Assembly: GCF_029760935.1 (NCBI RefSeq)
Contig: NZ_CP121684.1
Coordinates: 310,001-374,000, forward strand
Reading direction: 5' to 3'
Source of the DNA: Lysinibacter sp. HNR
GTDB lineage: Bacteria > Actinomycetota > Actinomycetes > Actinomycetales > Microbacteriaceae
Length of the DNA stretch: 64,000 nucleotides
The notes under the pieces were generated by a model, which saw only the letters and a program-made list of their open reading frames with translations, did no database searches and was not told where the DNA came from. This document shows positions 8,515 through 18,320 of the stretch, in pieces. Every line of letters begins with the position of its first letter. The first letter of the stretch is position 1. Both the position numbers and the translations under genes were made by a program.

Positions 8515-9402
8515 ATGTTGAGAAAGATATACCAGCTTATAGGCGTGGGAGCGCTCGGTGTTCTTGTTGTCGGGATGTTCTTCGGGGTATCGTCTGCACG
8601 TGCTAATGATGTGGTTATGCCTAAGGCACAGGTAGCTGATATGCGGGATGTCTCGGCCGATCTGGTGCAGATAAGTGACGATAATTTTAGGGCGTGTATT
8701 CACAACGCCCTTGATAAAGGCGAAAACGATGTTATTACGCTGCAGGAGGCAAAAAACCTGGATAGGTTGAGCTGTAGAGGCGCGGGTATTAAAAGCGTTA
8801 AAGGGATTGAAGGGTTTACAAATCTCACGGACTTGTATTTGAATTTTAATCAGATTATTGATATAACTCCGTTGGCTGGGTTGGAAAATCTTACGGACCT
8901 GTATCTGACTGTTAACCAGATTGTTGATGTTGCTCCGTTGGCTGGGTTGAAGAACCTTGCGAAGGTATGTTTGTCTGGTAATCAGATTGTTGATATAACT
9001 CCGTTGGCTGGGTTGGAAAACCTTGCGAAGCTATATTTGTCTGGTAATCAGATTGTTGATGTTGCTCCGTTGGCTGGGTTGGAAAACCTTGCGAAGCTAT
9101 ATTTGTCTGGTAATCAGATTGTTGATGTTGCTCCGTTGGCTGGGTTGAAGAACCTTGCGAAGGTATGTTTGTCTGGTAATCAGATTGTTGATGTTGCTCC
9201 GTTGGCTGGGTTGGAAAACCTTGGAGTTCTGGATTTGCGTGATAATCAGATTGTTGATGTTGCTCCGTTGGCTGGGTTGGAAAACCTTGGAGTTCTGGAT
9301 TTGCGTGATAATCAGATTGTTGATGTTGCTCCGTTGGCTGGGTTGGAAAACCTTGGAGTTCTGATTTTACAGAAGAACCGGGTTGTTGATGTTGCCGCAT
9401 GA
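8515..9402 (+). pseudogene. Secreted internalin-like LRR protein, truncated N-terminal half
   Basis: ATG 8515 is preceded by AAAGGAAAG at 4-6 nt; a TTG at 8500 is less likely. A signal peptide (MLRKIYQLIGVGALGVLVVG...ARA) is followed by a cap domain (DDNFRACIHNALDKGENDVITLQEAKNLDRLSC) shared with the LRR protein at 10954. Then come eight 22-residue LRRs of consensus VDVAPLAGLENLxxLxLxxNQI. The frame stops abruptly in the ninth repeat (VDVAA). The paralogue at 10954 continues into an Ig-like domain and a LANTG anchor. The matching tail of this gene survives in broken form at ~10270-10755, beyond an IS30 fragment. If translated, the product is secreted but not anchored. Confidence 0.75.
8857..9384 (+). 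repeat. Tandem 66-bp LRR-coding repeats (8 units)
   Basis: Eight units of exactly 66 bp, several nearly identical at DNA level (for example the repeated GTTGATGTTGCTCCGTTGGC core). Such arrays expand and contract by recombination. Differences are concentrated in the LAKLYLSG/LAKVCLSG/LGVLDLRD segment on the concave LRR face. Confidence 0.9.
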
Positions 9403-9786
9403 TCCAAGGTAACGATGCAGAGTCCTCCGCTTGATATACATCTGCTATAGAAATTTTTGGGAGCCCACATAGTGGCGGGATTTACGTGACTGTTGAGCGA
9501 ACCCCGTCGCTACAGTGGGGTCCCAGGACGCTGCCTGATTCCCAGTGCCTAAACTCTTCTCATGAATTAACTCTTTAGGGTCATATCATGGATAGATAAC
9601 CGGTAGTGAATCTGATGTGTGTTCACGTTTTGCCTCTGATAAGGCGGCGTTTCTTGTGTTCCCGAGAAAGGTGCTGTCATGACCTAAGATGCTGCTGAGC
9701 CGGGAAGTAGATCCACGCACACACTGTTTCGAGACTGGCTCACGTATGTTTGTCGTAGGGGAGCTTGCGGGTAACCATCCGCTGAT
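9403..9786. other. Non-coding stretch between LRR truncation and IS30 fragment
   Basis: No supportable gene on either strand. It is probably part of the rearranged DNA that split the LRR gene. Confidence 0.4.
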
Positions 9787-10176
9787 TTATTCTGGTGTCC
9801 ATTTTCGTCGCATCTGTGAGGTCAACCAGGTGATCAACGGGTCATGTCGCATCCGGTGGGGCTGAGGCGAACGAGTGCGACGAATCATCGCGTTGTGGGT
9901 GTGCCTGGCTTGCGAGATGAGATGGTCGTGAGGGTTTCTGGTTTTGATTTTGTTCCGGGAATGTGTGTGAAGATTCGCATGATCGTGTTCCGGTTGCCAG
10001 AAACGACGCGTGATCTCTCGGCTAATCGTAGAGCGGTGAACACCAAACTCACTGCTGGGTTGAGCATAAGATACTTGATGATCCAGAAGTTTCTTGATCA
10101 TGATTCTGGCATCAAGCGTGAGATGGCGGTAATGTGTGCAAAAGAAACCACAGCCCTTCGGTAATGGTCTAGACAA
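9787..10176 (-). pseudogene. IS30-family transposase, N-terminal fragment
   Basis: About 129 residues with the IS30 HTH pattern: YRHLTLDARIMIKKLLDHQVSYAQ...FGVHRSTISREI, then FWQPEHDHANL and HRMRHDPLITWLTSQMRRKWTPE. The DDE domain that should follow is missing. The adjacent DNA on both sides belongs to one LRR-type gene, so this element or its neighbourhood interrupted that gene. Confidence 0.85.
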
Positions 10177-10269
10177 CTAACTTACACTCTAGTGTTGCAC
10201 TTCCATTTAGAAGTCAGATGTTCTATATTTTTCTTTGCTCGCAATCTAAGATTGTTCGGGGTTGACGGG

Positions 10270-10755
10270 ACTTTAGCTTCTTTACCTGCACAGGAATCAG
10301 ATTGGCGATGTTTCTTCTTCTATACCCGCTGGTGGCCCTGGGGACAGAGATTTGGGGATACGGGTAAAGGATCGTTTTGCCTTCTATCGAGGTGGGTACT
10401 GATCAGCAGGACCCCGTTATTTGGTGTAGTGCTAGGTCTGACCTGGTTCCTGTGAGCACGCAGAGTGGTCCCACTGAGGTCTCTCCCTGCGGGTTAGGGT
10501 GGACGTACACGGCCAGTGATCCGAATGTTTTGGCTGGAACTGGGATAACGCTATTAACCCGCGTTCACAGTGACTTTTTCCGCGGAGATAGCTCAGGACT
10601 CAATATCACCCATTAACCCTGGTCTCTGTCCTGGCTCAACCCCGGGTATCCTCCCGGATCTGAGTGTGGGTTTGGGGCAGGGTGGTGATGGGGGCTTGTG
10701 TGGTGGCAAACGTGCAAATACCGGTGCTCCCGATGTGTTGCTATTTGGTGTTTGA
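10270..10755 (+). pseudogene. Detached C-terminal part of an LRR surface protein
   Basis: In pieces over several frames: NQIGDVSSSIPAGGPGDRDLG (compare NQISDVSSLYPAAIRGTEIRG in the intact LRR protein at 10954), VPVSTQSGPTEVSP (compare VPVSPQSGSAEILP), GLGWTYTASDPNV (compare GLSWTYTTSGSNT) and finally a CGGKRANTGAPD segment matching the LANTG sorting motif. Several frame changes and stops lie between them. It is best read as the lost tail of the LRR gene that begins at 8515. Confidence 0.7.
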
Positions 10756-10953
10756 GGCGGAGCGATTGCTCTTGTCGCCACGGTATCGTGTGGGCAACGC
10801 AGACAAATTCGGTGGGAAGTGTAGCGTTCTTGTTCCAATTCTTGCACATTATGCTCTAAAATTATTTGAAAATGACATATTGCTGATGGATTTTATCCAG
10901 AGCTTAAGTTTTTCTTGAGTGGTGAATATCACTGTAAACATTGGAAGTAATGT

Positions 10954-12129
10954 ATGAAAATAATGAGTCGTTTTGTGTTGGCGGGAGTATTTATTGTCAC
11001 TACCACAGCGGGGATGCTGGTTTGTGCGTCGTCGGCGAGTGCTGTCGACGTTGTGATTCCCGACGCAAGTTTTAAAGCGTGTATCAATGAGAGGCTTGGA
11101 CAAGCTCCGGATGCTGCCATCACGGTGAACCAGGCAGAATCGTTAGATGCCCTAGAGTGCCACGCAAAGGGGATTGTAAGTATTGAGGGGATTCAGTCCT
11201 TTACGAACCTTACATACCTCATGCTGGGAAATAACCAGATCAATAACGTTGCTCCTTTGGCAGCACTGAGCCGCCTCGATGCCTTGTCCCTAGCCGGTAA
11301 TCAGATTAGTGACATCGCTCCGTTAGCAGGGTTGAATAATCTTTTTGGCTTGTTCCTAGGCAACAATCAGATTAGCGATGTTAGTTCGCTCGTGCCGCTG
11401 GAAAACCTCGAGCAACTGTCTCTGGCGCATAACCAGATTAGTGACATCGCTCCGTTAGCGGAACTGACAAATCTGGGATTTTTGTTCCTGGACAATAACC
11501 AGATTAGCGATCTCGCTCCGTTGGCGCATCTGGTAAACCTCCGGAGCCTGTTTCTCAACGATAATCTGGTGAGTGACGTTACCCCGTTGGCAAATCTAGG
11601 GGCCCTCGAGTTTCTGTGGCTGTACAGCAATCAGATTAGTGATGTGTCTTCGCTTTACCCGGCGGCCATCCGGGGTACAGAGATACGAGGACGAGAGCAA
11701 ACAATTACTCTTCCCCCTATTTCCGCGGGTGTTGTTCAGGAAACTCCCCTCATCGGGTACAGCGGTAGGTTTGATCGGGTTCCAGTAAGCCCGCAGAGCG
11801 GTTCGGCAGAGATTCTCCCCGGCGGATTATCGTGGACTTACACAACTAGCGGTTCGAATACTCTGACCTGGGAGTGGGTGAACACTATTAACCCACCGCA
11901 GACGATAGCCTTTTCCGGTCAGATAGTGCAGGAATCAACACCGTCCATACCTCCGAGCCCGAACGTTTTGCCGGAGCCGAATATTATTCCAGGACAACCC
12001 GGTGCCAACGGCAGTGGCCAGCTTGCCAACACCGGTATTGCTGATCCGTTACCGTCGGGTATTTTGAGCGGTGCGTTGGCTCTTGCGGGCGTGGTGCTGT
12101 GGGCGTCCCGACTGAGGGCACGTCGATAA
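10954..12129 (+). CDS. Internalin-like LRR surface protein with LAxTG sortase anchor
   Basis: 391 residues. Signal peptide (about 1-30, ending SSASA), LRR cap (DASFKACINERLGQAPDAAITVNQAESLDALEC), seven leucine-rich repeats of 22 residues (about 80-235; SDIAPLAxLxNLxxLxLxxNQI), an Ig-like/bacterial adhesion domain (about 240-330; VPVSPQSGSAEILPGGLSWTYTTSGSNTLTWEW), a Pro-rich linker, then LANTG, a hydrophobic segment and RLRARR. LAxTG is the preferred signal of actinobacterial class E sortases. Such LRRs in Gram-positives bind proteins of host or neighbouring cells, but the target here is unknown. It is the intact paralogue of the broken LRR gene just upstream. Confidence 0.88.
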   Translation: MKIMSRFVLAGVFIVTTTAGMLVCASSASAVDVVIPDASFKACINERLGQAPDAAITVNQAESLDALECHAKGIVSIEGIQSFTNLTYLMLGNNQINNVAPLAALSRLDALSLAGNQISDIAPLAGLNNLFGLFLGNNQISDVSSLVPLENLEQLSLAHNQISDIAPLAELTNLGFLFLDNNQISDLAPLAHLVNLRSLFLNDNLVSDVTPLANLGALEFLWLYSNQISDVSSLYPAAIRGTEIRGREQTITLPPISAGVVQETPLIGYSGRFDRVPVSPQSGSAEILPGGLSWTYTTSGSNTLTWEWVNTINPPQTIAFSGQIVQESTPSIPPSPNVLPEPNIIPGQPGANGSGQLANTGIADPLPSGILSGALALAGVVLWASRLRARR

Positions 12130-12262
12130 AACAAAAGTCTCAAGTAATTCAACAAACCTTCAGGTTCTGAGGGTAATATTGTCGATTATATAGGTGCGTG
12201 TGGGTTGGGGAACCCGGGTTTTACGAGTTATCTTATTGTCTTTGCGTGGGGGTGTTTGAGAC

Positions 12263-13918
12263 ATGGCCAGAATTTCTGGTTCAGGTTATGAACTGAAGGT
12301 TATCGACAGGGCAGCCACGACTGTGTTTTCTGGGCGCTTTCGTTGGTTGGGACGGGTGTTGGGTGTTTTTGTGGCGGCCACGGTGGCGCTGGTGATGCTG
12401 GGGGTAGCCCCGGCCAGTGCGGCCATCCCAAATATCCCAAACATATGGTTCGCCGATGTTTCTGGGTACAAGGGTAATTACCCCACTCAGGTGGCTTTTA
12501 GTCCCGATGGAAAAATTGCCTACAGCACCAACGGGCTAACGAACTCCGTATCGGTAATTGACGCGGTAACACACAAGCAGATAAAGCATGTCCAGGGCTT
12601 TACGGGGGACGCTCCATACGGCGTAGCGTTCACTCCCGATGGAAAAACCGCATACGTCGCCAACCAATTTAGTAATTCGGTTACCGTGATCGATACGACC
12701 TATCACGCTCAGGTGCAGGAGGTCAAAGGCTTTGTGGGAGAGCGACCCACAAACCTGGAAATAAGCCCGGATGGGCGGTTTGCCTACGTTGGCAATATGA
12801 GCAGCAACTCGGTTTCTGTGATTGATGTGGCCGAGCACGCTCAGGTGGGCGAGGTGAAGAACTTGGCGGTGAGGTCACCGCTGGGGATCGCCTTTAGCCC
12901 CGATGGGAGTACCGCCTACATCGGCAACCGGGATCACAACAATGGTGGTGTCGCTGTGGTGGATGTGGGTACTCATACTCAGACCGCTACTGTTTCTAAC
13001 TACACCGGGAGAACGCCGTCAGGAATGGCATTTACACCGGACGGCAAATTTGCGTACATCACCTCCTACGGCGTCAGAGGCCAGGTGGCTGTGGTGGACG
13101 CTACTACTCACGAGCAGGTGGGGACTATTGCGGGACTCTACACGGTGTTCACGAGTGAGGTGGCATTCAGCCCCGACGGGGACACTGCCTATATTGCTAG
13201 TTTTATAGACAAATCCGTTCTGGTGGTGGATGTTCCCACCCACACGCAGAAAAGCATGATTACCGGTCTTTCCTACTCCCCGACCGACGTGGCGGTCAAC
13301 CCTGACGGAAGTGCTGCCTACGTCACTTCTTTTGCGGTGTCGGTTATTAGCGGCCCCCACACCGCACCGCGGGTGACACATCAACCGACTGATGTAACCG
13401 CGGAGGTGGGAGAAGAAGTAGAGTTTGTGGCAACGGCTCGTGCCCTACCCGCGCCGACGGTGCGGTGGCAGATTGCAGAGGCAGGAAGCGAAATTTTCAC
13501 TGACGTCCCCGGGGAAGCTTCGGATACGATGCGCGTTACGGTGAGCGAGGATGATAATGGAAGCCACTATCGAGCCCGTTTCAGTAACGATCTTGGTGTG
13601 GTGACTACCGCACCGGCCGTCCTGAACGTCGCTTCTACACCGGAGATTCCACCCGGAGGTAATCCGGAGCAACCGGGCGCTGTGGAGCCAAACCCAATTC
13701 CCGAGGGGGCAACCCCGGAGACTATACCGGAGAACGGTCCGATGGCACTGGGATTCCCGAGTGAGGCCTCGCCTGAGGATACAAAGAACGGGCTAGCGAT
13801 GACCGGGTTTGAGGGGGCAACGTTGTTCTCTTTTGTGGCGATCATCCTTCTAACGACCGGTGCTCTGGTTGTGATGCTTGCACGGCGACAGCCCAGCGCT
13901 GCAAAACGAAGGGTCTAA
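12263..13918 (+). CDS. Secreted YVTN beta-propeller protein with Ig domain and LAxTG anchor
   Basis: 551 residues from a normal ATG. Signal segment at about 30-55 (VLGVFVAATVALVMLGVAPASA), about seven propeller blades with recurring VAFSPDGKxAYVxNxxSNSVSVID (about 60-370), an Ig-like domain (about 375-460; PTDVTAEVGEEVEFVATARALPAPTVRWQ), a Pro/Glu linker, then LAMTG, a hydrophobic anchor and RRQPSAAKRRV. Likely displayed on the wall by a class E-type sortase. Unlike the four paralogues at 30450-36759, its start codon is ATG. Its stop overlaps the convergent permease gene by a few bases. Confidence 0.88.
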   Translation: MARISGSGYELKVIDRAATTVFSGRFRWLGRVLGVFVAATVALVMLGVAPASAAIPNIPNIWFADVSGYKGNYPTQVAFSPDGKIAYSTNGLTNSVSVIDAVTHKQIKHVQGFTGDAPYGVAFTPDGKTAYVANQFSNSVTVIDTTYHAQVQEVKGFVGERPTNLEISPDGRFAYVGNMSSNSVSVIDVAEHAQVGEVKNLAVRSPLGIAFSPDGSTAYIGNRDHNNGGVAVVDVGTHTQTATVSNYTGRTPSGMAFTPDGKFAYITSYGVRGQVAVVDATTHEQVGTIAGLYTVFTSEVAFSPDGDTAYIASFIDKSVLVVDVPTHTQKSMITGLSYSPTDVAVNPDGSAAYVTSFAVSVISGPHTAPRVTHQPTDVTAEVGEEVEFVATARALPAPTVRWQIAEAGSEIFTDVPGEASDTMRVTVSEDDNGSHYRARFSNDLGVVTTAPAVLNVASTPEIPPGGNPEQPGAVEPNPIPEGATPETIPENGPMALGFPSEASPEDTKNGLAMTGFEGATLFSFVAIILLTTGALVVMLARRQPSAAKRRV

Positions 13919-15330
13919 GCTTTCTGGGAGGCGGCACCCGCAGGTCCCGGGGACGGCCGAGGACCGGTGCCTTTGTGGCGACCCGTCACAAAGTACATCA
14001 GCACCACAAGCAGTAGCGTGGGGACGCCAACAATTAGCGTCATCCGAAACTCTTCCGTAAAAATTGTGGTGACCATGGTTGCGAACATAAGAAAAGCGCC
14101 GAGCAGAGTTCCCACGGGAAAGCCCGGCATTCTGAAGCTGAGTCTTTTGCCCTCGGCTGTGAGCCGCCGCCGAAAAAACCAGTGCGTTATAAAGACAACC
14201 ATCCAGGTGAACATCGCGCCGAATAGCGAGATAGCAATCATGGTCACAACTGCCTGATCAGGAATTAGTATGCTGACCACCGTGGCAACGGCGATGCCCG
14301 CCGTTGACGCAAGAAGGGCGTTTACGGGGGCGCCGTTTTTTCTCACTCGACCGAGGAATCGCGGAGCATCCCCCGCGCGTGACAGGCTGAACATCATGCG
14401 GGTGGAAATATAAAGCTGACTGTTCATGGCGGAGAGCGCCGCAACGATCACGATAAAGTTGAGCACGCTACCCGCGTAGGGAATTCCCACAAACTCCATG
14501 ACGGTCACAAACGGACTCCCACCCGCCAGAAGTTGTGCGGTGGGAACGATCGCCACGATCAGGGTGATTGTGAGAACATAAAAAATTATCAGGCGCAGGA
14601 CGGTAGCTTTAAACGCCTTGCGTACAGCCTGATCCGGATCCTTGGCCTCACCCGCTGCCACAGCGATCATCTCGATACCCAGGTAGCTAAAGATCGACAC
14701 AATAACCGCAAACCACATTCCGGTGAATCCGTTGGCAAAAAATCCCGCACCTTCAAAAAGGTTATGAAAGCCTGCCCCCGGTTCTTGATCGTCAAAAATA
14801 ACAAAGATCCCCACCACGATAAAGGCCAGGATGGCAAAAACTTTGATGCTGGAGAACCAATATTCTAGTGTTCCAAACGTCTTAACGTTCAGGGCATTTA
14901 CGAAGATGAGTGCTCCGGCAAAGATCACCACCCAGATCCAAGACGGAACATGAGGGAACCAAAATCCCATGTATTCACCGATTGCTGTCACCTCCGTTCC
15001 TACGGCGAGAACAACGCACGACCAATACAGGTAACGTACGAGATAGCCCATGAGGGGCCCTATGTAATATTCGGCATAGGCTCCAAAGGACCCAGAGGTT
15101 GAGTGTGTGATCGTCATTTCGGCGAGACATCCCATGAGTAAGAACGCAATAAAACCACCGATGATGTAGCTCAAAATAACGCTGGGGCCGGCCAAACCGA
15201 TTGCAAACTTGCTCCCGAGAAAGAGACCTGTTCCTATTGCCCCGCCCAGGGCAATCATGCCCATTTGTCTGGAGGTGAGTCGAGGGTTGAGGCCTTGCTC
15301 TCGGGCTTGGATATCGCTGAAATCGCTCAC
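13915..15330 (-). CDS. APC-family amino acid permease
   Basis: 471 residues and ~12 membrane segments. The N-terminal motif LTSRQMGMIALGGAIGTGLFLGS and the EMTITHSTSGSFGAYAEYYIGP segment are typical of the AAT group (GABA/aromatic/asparagine/proline permeases), which import amino acids by proton symport. ATG 15330 has a GGAGGTTATTG leader. It is monocistronic, convergent with the propeller gene. The substrate cannot be assigned by sight. Confidence 0.88.
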   Translation of the reverse strand: MSDFSDIQAREQGLNPRLTSRQMGMIALGGAIGTGLFLGSKFAIGLAGPSVILSYIIGGFIAFLLMGCLAEMTITHSTSGSFGAYAEYYIGPLMGYLVRYLYWSCVVLAVGTEVTAIGEYMGFWFPHVPSWIWVVIFAGALIFVNALNVKTFGTLEYWFSSIKVFAILAFIVVGIFVIFDDQEPGAGFHNLFEGAGFFANGFTGMWFAVIVSIFSYLGIEMIAVAAGEAKDPDQAVRKAFKATVLRLIIFYVLTITLIVAIVPTAQLLAGGSPFVTVMEFVGIPYAGSVLNFIVIVAALSAMNSQLYISTRMMFSLSRAGDAPRFLGRVRKNGAPVNALLASTAGIAVATVVSILIPDQAVVTMIAISLFGAMFTWMVVFITHWFFRRRLTAEGKRLSFRMPGFPVGTLLGAFLMFATMVTTIFTEEFRMTLIVGVPTLLLVVLMYFVTGRHKGTGPRPSPGPAGAASQKA

Positions 15331-15668
15331 AATAACCTCCCTGTCGATAACTCTTATGGGCCGATGTCTTTGTTTTTTGCCCGCTCCTCGATGTGTCTAA
15401 CGCAGAGGGGTATCTCACAGCGTAATACCATTGGATCGTCATGGTTCCTAATAACACCCTTTTGGGCAAGAGTTGATAGCCGCGGTAGTTATTCGGAAGC
15501 TCAAACTTACACAGTTTTGACTATCCGGAAATTCACGTGATAATGAGCAAAGGCTAAAATTGGCGTGGCTTCTCGGCGTCTGGCGAGAAAGTTTCTGGTT
15601 GTGATTTCACATTGAGGTGCTTTGTAAGGTAGTATCGTTCTTGGCTCAAAATGAGCCGGCAAAGCATG

Positions 15669-15741
<73 letters not shown>

Positions 15742-15979
15742 CATTTTTGATGAGTCGGGATATAGCTTACGCGTGATTTACAAATCATCTCCTGTGTGGG
15801 TGAAATCATGTGCCGGTTTTTGCTGGTCGCTTACCCGATGGTTTTGGGCACTGTCTTGGTGAGACTCCCCTTGGCTTGCGGAACGGGCTTAACAGGGAAA
15901 GCTGGGCTTGGACTATCCGAGTGGTGCGAGAGGGTCCTCTGCTGTTGCGGGTTCCTCTCGCACCGTATCGGCAAGTGAA

Positions 15980-17359
15980 TTAGAGTCGTGCAGAGATGGC
16001 GCGCGCGACCTCTTCGCCCGTGCGAACTGCTCCGTCGAAGAAACCAGCCCAGCGATCCGCCATCTCGGTTCCTGCCCAATAAATGCGACCGACCGGGGCA
16101 GTGAGCACATCGCCGAAGTTGCTCCACAATCCGGGGGGCATGAACGCGGCAAAGGCACCTCCGGCCCAGGGGTCGCGAGGCCAGTCGGCCTCGTCGTAGG
16201 TCACGGGTGAGAGCGCTTCTTCTCCGAGGTAGTTGGCGAAGTCTCCGAGAACGGCCGCGCGGCGATCTTCGTCGGAGAGCTCGGACCAGCGGCCATAGCG
16301 GTTCCCCACGACAAACGTGGCAAGAACCCCAACACCCGTAGTGGGGTCAGAGCTATCAGCAATGAGCTCAATCCACTTTTGGTTCCCAAAGCCGTAGCCG
16401 GAGAGTCCTTTTTCTCGCCAGAAGGGGCGATCATATGAGACAAGAACCTTTGCGCAGGTTCCCATGGGAACGCGTTGCATAAGTTGTTCGCGTCGGGCCG
16501 GAAGTGGTGGGTGATAGGAGATGTGGCCGGCGAGGTGCGGGGGCATCGCAAGTACCACAAACTTGGCCCGGTGCGTCGCGTGTGTGGTGGTAACCTCAAC
16601 GCCGGAAGGGCTGTGCGTGATATCGCGTACCTGCTCACCCAGGCGGACGGAGTTTGTGAGCTCTGCGGCGATCAGTGCGGGAACCTGTCCTGCACCCCCG
16701 TGAATGAGGTCTTCTTCTGGGTCCTCCTGCTGTGCGGCGCTCTTTTGGCCCCAGAGTGCGTGCAGAAGAGAGATCTGGTTGGGCTCCGCCGGTCCGAGGT
16801 AACCCACCGCTCGGGTCATGTAGGAAAGGTACCAGTTTCCAAACGCGGTTTTTGTGTTGTCGTGAATCCAGCGAGCGAAGGTGTCACTATCAAGGCGTGG
16901 GTTATCGCCCTCATTGCCTGGATGGCCGTCGGGAAGTGTCTTGGCGAGTCGGGTGAATTTCTGCCAGGCCTGGTTGGCATCGTGCCATTCCTCAGCGCTG
17001 ATCTCTCCGGGCGCTCCTGTCGGTTGCTCGGGGAATGTCCCCGCGAACTCGTAGCGGTCATCGCCCCAGAGCATAACACTATTGCCGAGGAGGGGAGAGG
17101 GAAAGCGTGGCAGATTGTACTCGTCAAGCAATCTTAAGAAACGGTCCTGTGTGGGGCCTACCCACTGCCCACCCAAGTCTATCCACTGTCCCGAGGGGAG
17201 AAACTTGCCCACCATTCTTCCGCCCAGTCGCTCCTGGGCTTCTATTACTAGAACATTGTGTCCACGACGTTGCAGGTCGCGGGCGGTCACCAAGCCTGCC
17301 AGACCCGCGCCCACCACTACACAGTCGTATTCTGTTGTGCCGTATGTGTTCTTACTCAT
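15980..17359 (-). CDS. Flavin monoamine oxidase family protein
   Basis: 459 residues. The FAD dinucleotide fold VVVGAGLAGLVTARDLQRRG is at ~13-32, GRMVG and DLGGQWVGPTQDR follow, and the C-terminal flavin-site motif GRIYWAGTEMADRWAGFFDGAVRTGEEVA is at ~423-451. This is the pattern of bacterial putrescine/tyramine-type amine oxidases that deaminate amines to aldehydes with H2O2. No signal peptide, so cytosolic. Nearby are an amino-acid permease and a peptide transporter, compatible with nitrogen-compound use (inference). Confidence 0.88.
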   Translation of the reverse strand: MSKNTYGTTEYDCVVVGAGLAGLVTARDLQRRGHNVLVIEAQERLGGRMVGKFLPSGQWIDLGGQWVGPTQDRFLRLLDEYNLPRFPSPLLGNSVMLWGDDRYEFAGTFPEQPTGAPGEISAEEWHDANQAWQKFTRLAKTLPDGHPGNEGDNPRLDSDTFARWIHDNTKTAFGNWYLSYMTRAVGYLGPAEPNQISLLHALWGQKSAAQQEDPEEDLIHGGAGQVPALIAAELTNSVRLGEQVRDITHSPSGVEVTTTHATHRAKFVVLAMPPHLAGHISYHPPLPARREQLMQRVPMGTCAKVLVSYDRPFWREKGLSGYGFGNQKWIELIADSSDPTTGVGVLATFVVGNRYGRWSELSDEDRRAAVLGDFANYLGEEALSPVTYDEADWPRDPWAGGAFAAFMPPGLWSNFGDVLTAPVGRIYWAGTEMADRWAGFFDGAVRTGEEVARAISARL

Positions 17360-17690
17360 ATGATTTGCTTCCCTGGGGTTCGAGGAGACAGGAATTTATC
17401 AGGATTAATTATTATTTTCTCCTTAAATATTACCGCAACTACGGTGATTTCTCAGGCTGTGTATGGGTGATCTTTGTGTATTTGATGCGGAATTATTGTG
17501 AGCGTGGTGCGTGACTAACACGTTTTAATGGGCCATAACGGTATAGTCATTATTAATTATATTTTTTATAAGTGCCCCAATTACTTGTGGTTTGACGGCG
17601 CAGCCAAAACTATGAGTGTGGGGTCGCTGCTTGTTATATGGCGACAGTGTGAGTTGTCGTATTGGTGTTAATGAATGGAGGATATTGCAG

Positions 17691-18107
17691 ATGAGTGCTG
17701 CAATTAATGCGTTGAGGCTGGCTCAGGAGCGTGCGATGAAGGTTCGCCCCGGGGTAGGTGGATTTCCCGTCCTTGCGGAGGTTCTTTACCGTGCAGGAGT
17801 TTACCGTAATGAGTGGTTTCTTCCCGGTGCACAGAGCTTGTATTTTACGGAACTCGGCGTGGTGGTTCAACAGGGAGAGCCGGTGATCCGTGGGCTTGCA
17901 GATGTGCCTGTCTTTGATCAGGAGGAACTGGTACGAGTGCTCAGACGTGACCAGGCGGGAAAGACGACGTTTCCCGAGTTCTTAGAGGGTGCCTGGGGAG
18001 CCGGAGTGGTTCACTACATCGTGGATTTTCCCGCTCGGATTGTTACCTACCTGGGTAGCGATGGTCAAAAATATGTTGAATCTTATCCCGAGGTGTCTCT
18101 CGACTAA
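17691..18107 (+). CDS. DUF1398-family protein
   Basis: 138 residues from ATG 17691, with GGAGG about 10 nt upstream; a longer frame from 17616 lacks support. The order GGFPVLAEVLYRAGVYRNEWFLPGAQSLYF ... LRRDQAGKTTFPEFLEGAWGAGVVHYIVDFPARIVTYLGSDG resembles DUF1398 (YbcV-like), small cytosolic proteins of unknown function. It stands alone between the amine oxidase and the peptide transporter. Confidence 0.65.
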   Translation: MSAAINALRLAQERAMKVRPGVGGFPVLAEVLYRAGVYRNEWFLPGAQSLYFTELGVVVQQGEPVIRGLADVPVFDQEELVRVLRRDQAGKTTFPEFLEGAWGAGVVHYIVDFPARIVTYLGSDGQKYVESYPEVSLD

Positions 18108-18320
18108 CGTGTTTAGCGTCTTGGTGTTGGCATCGTCGACGCGGTGCAGGCTCCGACCGTAGGGCTCTTTTACCCACCTTCGTGGTGTAGTATTTTTCCA
18201 CACACTCCGCCAGGGGAAGCCCGTGCGCTAGAGTGTAGGTGAGTTGCGCTGTTGAGTGAAGCGCTCTCCCGTAATAAGTTCTTGAATAATCAGCGAAGAT
18301 AATAAAAGAGGTTAAACGTC
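18108..18320. other. Intergenic region before the dpp/opp operon
   Basis: No gene. A GTTAAACGTC segment precedes the ATG at 18321, and AGAGG about 12 nt upstream may be the ribosome site. The operon promoter must lie here, but I see no clear -35/-10 pair. Confidence 0.35.

Noticed and set aside
8857-9384. CRISPR-like direct repeats
   Set aside because: The repeats are contiguous 66-bp coding units in one frame without spacers.
8912-9400. 162-residue minus-strand ORF with QQSDYQTN-type repeats
   Set aside because: It is the antisense shadow of the 66-bp LRR repeats; no SD or promoter.
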